From contig CAKSEO010000065.1 in NCBI GenBank assembly GCA_934446565.1, positions 1-11,825 on the forward strand: a stretch of 11,825 nt of DNA, given 5' to 3'. The notes under the pieces were generated by a model, which made no database searches, was not told the DNA's origin, and was given only the letters and a program-made list of their open reading frames with translations. Origin of the DNA: an uncultured Oscillospiraceae bacterium (GTDB taxonomy: Bacteria; Bacillota; Clostridia; Oscillospirales; Ruminococcaceae). A program made the position numbers and the translations under genes. Shown here one piece after another: positions 6,391-11,825 of the stretch (within the stretch, counting starts at the first letter, position 1; each line of letters opens with the position of its first letter).

Positions 6391-9021
6391 ATGGCAAACA
6401 AGTGGGTCTACATGTTTAGCGAAGGCGACATGACCATGCGTAATCTCCTCGGCGGTAAGGGCGCAAACCTTGCCGAGATGACCAGCATCGGTCTGCCCGT
6501 TCCCCAGGGCTTCACCATTACAACTGAAGCTTGCACACAGTACTATGAGGACGGCCGCAAGATCAACGACGAGATCATGGCTCAGGCTATGGAAGGCGTA
6601 AAGAAGATGGAGGAGATCAACGGCAAGAAGTTCGGCGATCTCAAGAATCCGCTTCTCGTTTCCGTTCGTTCCGGCGCACGCGCATCCATGCCCGGTATGA
6701 TGGATACCATTCTTAACCTCGGTCTTAACGACGACGTTGTTAACGCTATGATCGCAGGAAACCCCGATCCTAAGTTCGAGAGATTCGTTTACGACTCCTA
6801 CAGACGCTTCATCCAGATGTTCTCTGATGTAGTTATGGAAGTAGGTAAGAAGTACTTCGAGCAGCTCATCGACAAGATGAAGGAAGAAAAGGGCGTTCAG
6901 TACGACATCGACCTGACCGCTGCTGACCTCAAGACTCTTGCAGAGCAGTTCAAGGCTGAGTACAAGAAGCAGCTCGGTGAGGACTTCCCGTCTGACCCCG
7001 TTCAGCAGCTCAAGCTCGCTATCGAGGCTGTATTCCGTTCTTGGGACAACCCCCGTGCAAACGTATACCGCCGCGACAACGATATCCCGTACAGCTGGGG
7101 TACCGCAGTAAACGTAATGCCGATGGTATTCGGTAACCTTAACAACGAGTCCGGTACCGGCGTTGCGTTCACACGTGACCCTGCTACTGGCGAGAAGAAG
7201 CTCATGGGCGAGTTCCTTATCAACGCTCAGGGCGAGGACGTTGTTGCTGGTGTTCGTACTCCTATGCCCATCGCTCAGATGGAGAAGGAGTTCCCCGAGG
7301 CTTACGCAGAGTTCATCAAGGTTTGCGACACCCTCGAGAACCACTATCACGACATGCAGGATATGGAGTTCACTGTTGAGAACAAGAAGCTCTACATGCT
7401 CCAGTGCCGTAACGGTAAGAGAACCGCTCAGGCTGCTCTGAAGATCGCTTGCGACCTCGTTGACGAGGGTCACAAGACTGAGCAGGAAGCTGTTCTGATG
7501 ATCGATCCTAGAAACCTCGACACTCTGCTCCACCCGCAGTTCGACAGCAAGGCTCTGAAGGCTGCTACACCGGTAGGTAAGGGTCTGGGCGCTTCCCCTG
7601 GAGCTGCTTGCGGTAAGATCGTATTCACAGCAGACGACGCTGAGAAGTGGGCTGCTAAGGGCGAGAAGGTAGTTCTGGTTCGTCTGGAGACTTCTCCTGA
7701 GGATATCACAGGTATGAAGGTATCTCAGGGTATCCTGACCGTTCGTGGCGGTATGACCTCTCACGCAGCCGTTGTTGCTCGTGGTATGGGTACCTGCTGC
7801 GTATCCGGCTGCGGCGACATCAAGATGGACGAGGAGAATAAGAAGTTCGAGCTGGCAGGCAAGACTTACCACGAGGGCGACTTCATCTCCATCGACGGTA
7901 CAACTGGTAACATCTATGATGGTATCATCCCGACCGTTGACGCTTCCATCGCTGGCGAGTTCGGTCGTGTAATGGCTTGGGCTGACAAGTACAGAAAGCT
8001 CAAGGTTAGAACCAATGCTGATACTCCCGCTGACGCTAAGAAGGCAAGAGAGCTGGGCGCTGAGGGTATCGGTCTCTGCCGTACCGAGCACATGTTCTTC
8101 GAGGCAGACAGAATCGCAGCATTCCGCGAGATGATCTGCTCCGACACTGTTGAAGAGAGAGAAGCAGCACTTGCTAAGATCGAGCCGATGCAGCAGGGCG
8201 ACTTCGAGAAGCTGTACGAGGCACTCGAGGGCAATCCTGTAACCATCAGATTCCTTGATCCTCCTCTCCACGAATTCGTTCCTACTGAGGAAGCTGACAT
8301 CGAGGCTCTTGCTAAGGCTCAGGGCAAGTCCGTTGAGACCATCAAGAACATCATCGCTTCCCTGCACGAGTTCAACCCGATGATGGGTCACCGTGGCTGC
8401 CGTCTGGCTGTTACCTACCCTGAGATCGCTAAGATGCAGACTGCTGCCGTAATCAAGGCTGCTATCAACGTTAAGAAGGCTCATCCTGACTGGACTATCG
8501 TTCCTGAGATCATGATCCCGCTGGTTGGCGAGGTTAAGGAGCTCAAGTACGTTAAGGACATCGTTGTTAAGACTGCTGACGAGATCATCAAGGCTTCCGG
8601 TTCTGATCTGAAGTACTCTGTAGGTACCATGATCGAGATCCCGAGAGCTGCTCTGACTGCTGACGACATCGCTAAGGAAGCTGAGTTCTTCTGCTTCGGT
8701 ACAAACGACCTGACCCAGATGACATACGGCTTCTCCAGAGATGACGCTGGTAAGTTCCTCGGCGCTTACTATGACGCTAAGATCTTCGAGAACGATCCGT
8801 TCGCTAAGCTCGACCAGGTTGGCGTTGGCAAGCTCATGAAGATGGCTATCGAGCTCGGTAAGGGCGTTCGTCCTGAGATGCACTGCGGTATCTGCGGCGA
8901 GCACGGCGGCGACCCGACATCTGTTGAGTTCTGCCACCAGATCGGTCTGGATTATGTATCCTGCTCACCGTTCCGCGTTCCGATCGCTAGACTGGCTGCT
9001 GCTCAGGCTGCACTCAGATAA
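6391..9021 (+). CDS. ppdK: Pyruvate, phosphate dikinase
   Basis: PPDK reversibly converts PEP, AMP and pyrophosphate into pyruvate, ATP and phosphate in the cytoplasm, and is common in anaerobes as a pyrophosphate-linked glycolytic or gluconeogenic step. The 876-residue length matches the clostridial enzyme (about 874). An N-terminal ATP-grasp domain includes GGKGANLAEM near the start and SVRSGARASMPGM (91-103). The mobile phosphohistidine domain has GGMTSHAAVVARGMG with catalytic H458. The C-terminal PEP/pyruvate barrel has GLCRTEHMFF (561-570), GTNDLTQ (770-776) and HCGICGEHGG with catalytic C832. All expected key residues are present. The start is MANKW, because AGGAGG (6376-6381) lies 9 bases upstream; an in-frame ATG at 6286 has no such site and falls at the predicted transcript start. 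Codon use is strongly biased (GCT, GTT, AAG, GGT, CGT; almost no TTA, CTA or TCA), typical of a highly expressed gene. It has its own promoter and terminator. Confidence 0.98.
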   Translation: MANKWVYMFSEGDMTMRNLLGGKGANLAEMTSIGLPVPQGFTITTEACTQYYEDGRKINDEIMAQAMEGVKKMEEINGKKFGDLKNPLLVSVRSGARASMPGMMDTILNLGLNDDVVNAMIAGNPDPKFERFVYDSYRRFIQMFSDVVMEVGKKYFEQLIDKMKEEKGVQYDIDLTAADLKTLAEQFKAEYKKQLGEDFPSDPVQQLKLAIEAVFRSWDNPRANVYRRDNDIPYSWGTAVNVMPMVFGNLNNESGTGVAFTRDPATGEKKLMGEFLINAQGEDVVAGVRTPMPIAQMEKEFPEAYAEFIKVCDTLENHYHDMQDMEFTVENKKLYMLQCRNGKRTAQAALKIACDLVDEGHKTEQEAVLMIDPRNLDTLLHPQFDSKALKAATPVGKGLGASPGAACGKIVFTADDAEKWAAKGEKVVLVRLETSPEDITGMKVSQGILTVRGGMTSHAAVVARGMGTCCVSGCGDIKMDEENKKFELAGKTYHEGDFISIDGTTGNIYDGIIPTVDASIAGEFGRVMAWADKYRKLKVRTNADTPADAKKARELGAEGIGLCRTEHMFFEADRIAAFREMICSDTVEEREAALAKIEPMQQGDFEKLYEALEGNPVTIRFLDPPLHEFVPTEEADIEALAKAQGKSVETIKNIIASLHEFNPMMGHRGCRLAVTYPEIAKMQTAAVIKAAINVKKAHPDWTIVPEIMIPLVGEVKELKYVKDIVVKTADEIIKASGSDLKYSVGTMIEIPRAALTADDIAKEAEFFCFGTNDLTQMTYGFSRDDAGKFLGAYYDAKIFENDPFAKLDQVGVGKLMKMAIELGKGVRPEMHCGICGEHGGDPTSVEFCHQIGLDYVSCSPFRVPIARLAAAQAALR

Positions 9022-9053
9022 TCACGATCTGAAAGCAATAGCTTAAAAACAAG

Positions 9054-9081
9054 ACCCACTCCGGAAACGGGGTGGGTTTTT
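9054..9081 (+). terminator. Intrinsic terminator of ppdK
   Basis: ACCCACTCCG (9054-9063) pairs with CGGGGTGGGT (9068-9077) with one G-U pair around a GAAA tetraloop, followed by a T-run to 9081. It lies about 30 bases after the ppdK stop and 8 bases before the next -35 box, so the RidA-like gene is insulated from ppdK transcription. Confidence 0.92.
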
Positions 9082-9088
9082 GTTCATA

Positions 9089-9117
9089 TTGACACAATAA
9101 GCGAACTGTGATATAAT
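9089..9117 (+). promoter_or_regulatory. Consensus promoter of the RidA-like gene
   Basis: Perfect TTGACA (9089-9094) and TATAAT (9112-9117) boxes are 17 bp apart, and TGTGA precedes the -10 box (extended -10). Start is predicted near 9124. No operator-like dyad overlaps it, which suggests strong constitutive transcription. Confidence 0.9.
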
Positions 9118-9155
9118 GTACTTGCAGAATGTTATTATATGAACACGGAGGGATT

Positions 9156-9527
9156 ATGGAAGGCATAACAAGGTACGATGTAAACGAGGAATGGGCGCAT
9201 TCCGGAATGATCCGGGCAGGTGATTTCTGCTTTCTGAATTACTGCGCGGGGAATGTCGGCGGAACTGTCGAAGAGCAGATAAACGGTGCGTTCGACGAGA
9301 TGGAACGCCGTCTGGCTCTGGCTGGGCTTACGTTGGAAAACGTGGTTCAGATGGACTGCCTGTTCCGCGATGTATGGAATATCCCGGTGATGGAAAAAGT
9401 GATAAAAGAGCGGTTTAACGGAAGATATCCCGTTCGCAAGTCGATACAGACGAATTTTGCGCATGTCGGCGGCGAAACAGGCGGATTGCTGTTTCAGGTA
9501 GACGGCATTGCGTATTGCGGAAAGTAA
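9156..9527 (+). CDS. RidA/YjgF/YER057c/UK114-family protein
   Basis: The 123-residue product fits the small trimeric Rid fold. Canonical RidA hydrolyses reactive enamine/imine intermediates such as 2-aminoacrylate produced by PLP enzymes. Visible family features are the GNVGG turn (32-36), the helix EEQINGAFDEMERRLALAGL (39-58), ENVVQMDCLFRD (61-72), and YPVRKS with R94 at the position of the catalytic Arg. The usual EIEAIA strand near the C-terminus reads QVDGIA (114-119), so one acidic residue of that patch is replaced by Gln and another by Asp. This points to a divergent Rid subfamily, whose activity cannot be assumed. The start is the ATG at 9156 with GGAGG 4 bases upstream; an upstream in-frame ATG (9129) sits only about 5 bases after the predicted transcript start. 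It probably shares a transcript with the acetyltransferase 69 bp downstream, since I see no terminator between them. Confidence 0.85.
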   Translation: MEGITRYDVNEEWAHSGMIRAGDFCFLNYCAGNVGGTVEEQINGAFDEMERRLALAGLTLENVVQMDCLFRDVWNIPVMEKVIKERFNGRYPVRKSIQTNFAHVGGETGGLLFQVDGIAYCGK

Positions 9528-9596
9528 CGGATTTTACGAAGATAACGCATAAAACGTGTGAGACATAGAAAACACAGAAAAAGCGAGGTACATAAA

Positions 9597-10079
9597 ATGG
9601 CAATAACAATAAGACGCGCAGAGACCCGCGACCTTGACAAAACGCTGGAACTCCTGAGCGAGGTCCTGGAGCTTCACGCGAAAATACGCCCGGACATCTT
9701 CATCTTCGGCACGACAAAATATACCCGCGAGGAACTCCAGGCGATATTCGACAACAATCAGACCCCGGTGTTTGTCGCGGCTGACGACAGCGGCGAGGTA
9801 GTCGGCTACGCATTCTGCGTGATGAAGCGCCAGCCGTTCAGCACCAACATGAAGGATTTCAGCACGCTATTCATCGACGACCTGTGCGTTGATGAGAACT
9901 GCCGCGGTCAGCATGTGGGGACGCTGCTGTTCGACTATGTAAAGCAGTACGCTAGGGATAATGGCTGCTACGATGTTACGCTGAACGTGTGGGAGGGCAA
10001 CGACAACGCCCGCCGATTCTATGAGAAAATGGGAATGTTCGTTAAAGAAACCCAGATGGAAATACTTCTCGACAAATAA
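9597..10079 (+). CDS. GNAT-family N-acetyltransferase
   Basis: The 160-residue protein should transfer an acetyl group from acetyl-CoA to an amine. It starts with the typical ITIRRAETRDLDK strand-helix. It has the motif A segment LFIDDLCVDENCRGQHVGTL (91-110), where RGQHVGT (103-109) is the acetyl-CoA pyrophosphate loop, and motif B NDNARRFYEKMGM (135-147). The acceptor is unknown; single-domain members acetylate protein N-termini, polyamines or antibiotics, and nothing here distinguishes these. The ATG at 9597 is preferred because GAGG lies 8 bases upstream; an in-frame ATG at 9558 lacks a site. It is likely co-transcribed with the RidA-like gene and ends at the terminator at 10086-10118. 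Confidence 0.92.
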   Translation: MAITIRRAETRDLDKTLELLSEVLELHAKIRPDIFIFGTTKYTREELQAIFDNNQTPVFVAADDSGEVVGYAFCVMKRQPFSTNMKDFSTLFIDDLCVDENCRGQHVGTLLFDYVKQYARDNGCYDVTLNVWEGNDNARRFYEKMGMFVKETQMEILLDK

Positions 10080-10085
10080 ATACAG

Positions 10086-10118
10086 AGCCCCGCCAGTGTT
10101 AACCGACGGGGCTTTTTT
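10086..10118 (+). terminator. Terminator of the RidA-GNAT unit, possibly bidirectional
   Basis: AGCCCCG (10086-10092) pairs with CGGGGCT (10107-10113) across a 14-base loop, followed by a T-run to 10118. The same stem lies just past the stop of the convergent thiT gene. On the minus strand it is followed by a weaker U-containing stretch (CTGTATTTATTT), so it may stop both transcripts. The T-run overlaps the thiT stop codon. Confidence 0.88.
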
Positions 10119-10716
10119 ATGTTCCGCTGTCTGCTGGTTTTGATGTGGATTCGACCTTGAACAGCTTTGCGGTGTGCGGTTCTTTTAACAGGAACACAGC
10201 ACCGATAATTGTGAAAGCCATTTCCGGAAGCATGTACAGTCCGTTGTAGCTTACCGAATAAATGAACGGATTCCATCCCTCGGGCGCCCAGCTTGCGAAG
10301 AATATTACGCCGCTTATAACGTGGCTTGCCAAACGCATTACCAGCGCCAGCGATATTCCGCCGATGTATCCGGGAACTCCGTGCTTCCTGAACATACCTG
10401 CCAATCCAAGCACCGTGAATGCGACGATATAATCGAATGCGATACAGCCTACCAGAGCCGCAGGGGTAAGTCCCCATCCGAGAACTGAGCCGATTCCGAA
10501 CAGGAGCTGCGACAGCGCATAAAGAAACGAGCAAAGCAGTCCCCACCGGCAGCCGTACATTATCGAAAGCATGCACACGGGGAGCATGCTCAGCAACGTT
10601 ACTGAGCCGCCCAGCGGCATTTCAAATATCTTCACCATGCTCAGCGCGGCTGACAAAGCTATGAGAATGGCACTCATGGTGAGTTTCTTGATATTGACCT
10701 TTTTATTTTGTGACAT
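10117..10716 (-). CDS. thiT: Energy-coupling factor (ECF) transporter S component for thiamine, ThiT
   Basis: This 199-residue integral membrane protein is the substrate-binding subunit of a group II ECF transporter that imports thiamine. It needs the shared EcfA/EcfA'/EcfT module, which is not encoded in this window. About six hydrophobic helices are visible. The family signature is strong: GGSVTLLSMLP (36-46) in the first part, FDYIVAFTVLGLAGMF (94-109), then SHVISGVIFFASWAPEG (131-147) and NPFIYSVSYNGLYMLPE (149-165). H132, Y153 and N158 correspond by pattern to thiamine-binding residues of the characterised lactococcal protein. The N-terminal MSQNKKVNIKKL and C-terminal tail are polar. 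The ATG at 10716 has AGGAAGGA 7 bases upstream. The leader is only about 36 bases, and I see no TPP riboswitch, which often precedes this gene in Firmicutes. Confidence 0.93.
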   Translation of the reverse strand: MSQNKKVNIKKLTMSAILIALSAALSMVKIFEMPLGGSVTLLSMLPVCMLSIMYGCRWGLLCSFLYALSQLLFGIGSVLGWGLTPAALVGCIAFDYIVAFTVLGLAGMFRKHGVPGYIGGISLALVMRLASHVISGVIFFASWAPEGWNPFIYSVSYNGLYMLPEMAFTIIGAVFLLKEPHTAKLFKVESTSKPADSGT

Positions 10717-10758
10717 ATTTTAGTCCTTCCTGCGATACGCGAAATATCTGCGTAATTC

Positions 10759-10787
10759 AGTATATCACAGAAATCAGAATTTTTCAA
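10759..10787 (-). promoter_or_regulatory. Promoter of thiT
   Basis: On the minus strand TTGAAA (10782-10787) and TATACT (10759-10764) are 17 bp apart, with TGTGA before the -10 box (extended -10). Start is predicted near 10752, leaving a leader of about 36 bases. Confidence 0.8.
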
Positions 10788-10864
10788 GTTTTATGAGAAA
10801 AGTAAGGTCATTAGGTTCGTGAATTCTTAAAAGATGAAAAGATTGTGAAATTTCGGAAATTGAC

Positions 10865-10895
10865 TTGACTTAGAGTGTACTCCAAGATGTATAAT
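10865..10895 (+). promoter_or_regulatory. 19-bp-spacer promoter with MerR-type operator
   Basis: TTGACT (10865-10870) and a perfect TATAAT (10890-10895) are 19 bp apart, too far for efficient unaided sigma-70/sigma-A recognition. The spacer contains an inverted repeat, CTTAGAGT (10869-10876) and ACTCCAAG (10879-10886), separated by GT, with one G-T mismatch. MerR-family activators bind such dyads between over-spaced -35 and -10 boxes and untwist the DNA. The half-site CTT(A/G)GAGT resembles operators described for the NmlR/AdhR branch, which respond to aldehydes or other electrophiles. The regulator gene is not in the window. Confidence 0.75.
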
Positions 10896-10947
10896 AAAAT
10901 TATCGGATGCGGAATATGTTCATCTATAATAACAGGAGGTATATATC

Positions 10948-11508
10948 ATGAGAAAGAATTTTGGAGCAAAGCCTATTACCTATCCGCAGCCTGTGTTCAT
11001 TATCGCAAGCTACGATGAGAATGGTAAGCCCGACGCGATGAATGCAGCCTGGGGCGGTATATGCGGCGACAAGGAAATATCCATGTGCCTTAGTGCGGGT
11101 CATAAGACCGTTAAGAATATTCTGGAGCGCAAGGCGTTCACGGTAAGCATGGCGGATGCGGCACATGTTGCTGAGTGTGATTATGTGGGTATCGTTTCCG
11201 CAAACAAGGAACCGAATAAGCTTGAGAAAGCAGGTTTCCACACTGTAAAGTCAGAGAACGTTGACGCTCCGGTCATTGAGGAGCTGCCGATGGCCGTCGA
11301 GTGCAGACTGGTAAGTTACGATCAGGAAAGTATGATCATGATCGGTGAGATAGTTAACGTCAGCGTTGATGAGAGCGTGCTGACTGATGGAAAGATTGAT
11401 CTGGCGAAGCTTCGTCCGATAACTTTTGATCCGGTGAATAATGCGTATTGCGTTATTGGGGAAAAAGTCGGAAATGCGTTTAGCGACGGAAAGAAAATCA
11501 TCAAGTGA
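10948..11508 (+). CDS. Flavin reductase-like (flavoredoxin-type) FMN-binding protein
   Basis: The 186-residue protein matches the flavin reductase-like split-barrel family, which binds FMN and moves electrons between NAD(P)H or ferredoxin-type donors and acceptors. The family pattern is visible: an N-terminal PQPVFIIASYDENGKPDAMN strand pair (13-32) running into NAAWGGICG (32-40), then CLSAGHKTVKNILERKAFTV (47-66), and MIGEIVNVSVDESVL (131-145) in the second half. No separate NAD(P)H domain is present. The start has AGGAGG (10934-10939) 8 bases upstream. It is a single-gene unit between its own MerR-type promoter and a terminator. The promoter suggests induction by redox or electrophile stress, so a role in detoxification or redox repair is plausible but inferred. 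The physiological substrate is unknown. Confidence 0.9.
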   Translation: MRKNFGAKPITYPQPVFIIASYDENGKPDAMNAAWGGICGDKEISMCLSAGHKTVKNILERKAFTVSMADAAHVAECDYVGIVSANKEPNKLEKAGFHTVKSENVDAPVIEELPMAVECRLVSYDQESMIMIGEIVNVSVDESVLTDGKIDLAKLRPITFDPVNNAYCVIGEKVGNAFSDGKKIIK

Positions 11509-11514
11509 TGTAAT

Positions 11515-11542
11515 AATGCCTTCCATAGTTGGAGGGCATTTT
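11515..11542 (+). terminator. Intrinsic terminator of the flavin-reductase-like gene
   Basis: AATGCCTTCCA (11515-11525) pairs with TGGAGGGCATT (11530-11540) with one G-U pair around a TAGT loop, followed by TT and then GCTTTG. It begins 7 bases after the stop codon. The short T-run makes it slightly weaker than the ppdK terminator. Confidence 0.85.
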
Positions 11543-11610
11543 GCTTTGAGTGGAAACTATAATTTATGTTTGTTAGGAACATTGTAATTTGCATCACTAA
11601 TTGGGAGAGT

Positions 11611-11790
11611 CAAGAGGGGGACTAGTCCCCCTCTTGCAGGTCGAGGGCAGCGCCCTCGTCGCCGTAGGCGAAACCTCCGCGCGGAGCGCGGCTACTCTGC
11701 GCGCTGGCGCGCAGTGACTTCGCGCGGAGCGCGGAAAACGCCAAAAAAGCGCTAAAGGGGTGTGGGGGAAAACAAGAGTTTTCCCCCACA
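11611..11790. repeat. Array of consecutive palindromes, candidate dispersed repeat element or structured RNA
   Basis: Reading left to right, the array contains: a 26-bp perfect palindrome (11611-11636; arm CAAGAGGGGGACT); CGAGGGC/GCCCTCG with AGC loop (11642-11658); TCGCC/GGCGA with GTA loop (11659-11671); CCGCGC/GCGCGG with GGA loop (11677-11691, overlapping the 12-bp palindrome 11675-11686); CTGCGCGC/GCGCGCAG with TG loop (11697-11714); CGCGC/GCGCG with GGA loop (11721-11733); and a 13-bp perfect stem TGTGGGGGAAAAC/GTTTTCCCCCACA with AAGA loop (11761-11790). The central 60 bases are almost pure G/C. None has a proper T-run, so these are not ordinary terminators. The pattern resembles REP/BIME-like or small non-autonomous elements; a family name cannot be given. 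Confidence 0.7.
11678..11734 (+). repeat. 14-bp direct repeat within the hairpin array
   Basis: CGCGCGGAGCGCGG occurs at 11678-11691 and again at 11721-11734, 43 bp apart, each forming the same GGA-loop hairpin, with the CTGCGCGC hairpin between them. This suggests internal duplication of a module. Confidence 0.75.
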
Positions 11791-11825
11791 GTCTTTATGA
11801 ATTACCTGACGTGTAGAATAGCCAA

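Larger units (their letters stand above)
11543..11825. other. Gene-free right edge containing the hairpin array
   Basis: No start/ribosome-binding-site pair or credible coding frame is visible here. Bases 11543-11610 are AT-rich and unremarkable. Bases 11611-11790 hold the palindrome array described separately. Bases 11791-11825 return to ordinary composition and run off the window without a recognisable gene. Confidence 0.65.

Noticed and set aside
6364..8937. 857-codon open frame antisense to ppdK
   Set aside because: It is codon-aligned with ppdK and open only because ppdK avoids TTA, CTA and TCA. It has no family resemblance, and ppdK on the other strand is certain.
10860..10865. First TTGACT of the tandem TTGACTTGACT as the -35 box
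   Set aside because: It would give a 24-bp spacer to TATAAT; the second copy gives 19 bp with a MerR-type dyad.
10717..10947. TPP riboswitch upstream of thiT
   Set aside because: The conserved CTGAGA and downstream thi-box segments are not present in either orientation, and the promoter leaves only about 36 bases of leader.
11611..11790. CRISPR array
   Set aside because: There are no identical repeats separated by unique spacers of equal length; the hairpins differ in sequence and spacing and no cas gene is near.

Overview
The window looks like a chromosomal segment of a low-to-moderate GC Gram-positive anaerobe of the class Clostridia, most likely a Ruminococcus-like member of the Oscillospiraceae. 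This rests on strong AGGAGG-type ribosome binding sites, extended -10 (TRTGnTATAAT) promoters, a clostridial-length pyruvate phosphate dikinase, an ECF-type thiamine transporter subunit, and a multidomain sensor c-di-GMP phosphodiesterase beside a cytoplasmic GH13 glycosidase. The assignment is an inference from gene content and style; no rRNA or tRNA is present to confirm it.

Layout. 45-503 (-) is a small four-helix membrane protein of unknown role. At the left edge, a minus-strand promoter points out of the window. 605-1927 (-) is a cytoplasmic GH13 alpha-amylase-family enzyme with its own promoter (2047-2075) and terminator (541-584). Across a 354-bp divergent intergenic region, 2282-5401 (+) encodes a 1039-residue sensor protein. 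It has a signal peptide, two solute-binding-like domains, one membrane helix, a degenerate GGDEF domain and an EAL domain with all key residues. A terminator separates it from an alpha/beta hydrolase at 5452-6192 (+).

The centre is ppdK, 6391-9021 (+), with strong expression-type codon bias, its own extended -10 promoter, a structured leader and a clean terminator. Next is a probable two-gene unit: a divergent RidA-family protein (9156-9527) and a GNAT acetyltransferase (9597-10079), driven by a near-perfect consensus promoter. thiT (10117-10716, -) converges on this unit. A flavin-reductase-like gene (10948-11508, +) diverges from thiT. Its promoter has a 19-bp spacer carrying a dyad of the kind bound by MerR-family activators.

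The right edge (11509-11825) has no gene. After the flavin-reductase terminator it carries about 180 bp of closely packed hairpin-forming palindromes, at least six in a row, very GC-rich in an AT-rich setting. This is the least explained structure in the window and resembles a composite dispersed palindromic repeat or a structured RNA.

Most genes here appear to be independent housekeeping or sensory units rather than one operon. The GH13 enzyme (maltodextrin breakdown) and PPDK (pyruvate/PEP interconversion) both fit a carbohydrate-fermenting anaerobe. I found no CRISPR array, prophage, transposase or recognisable defence island.
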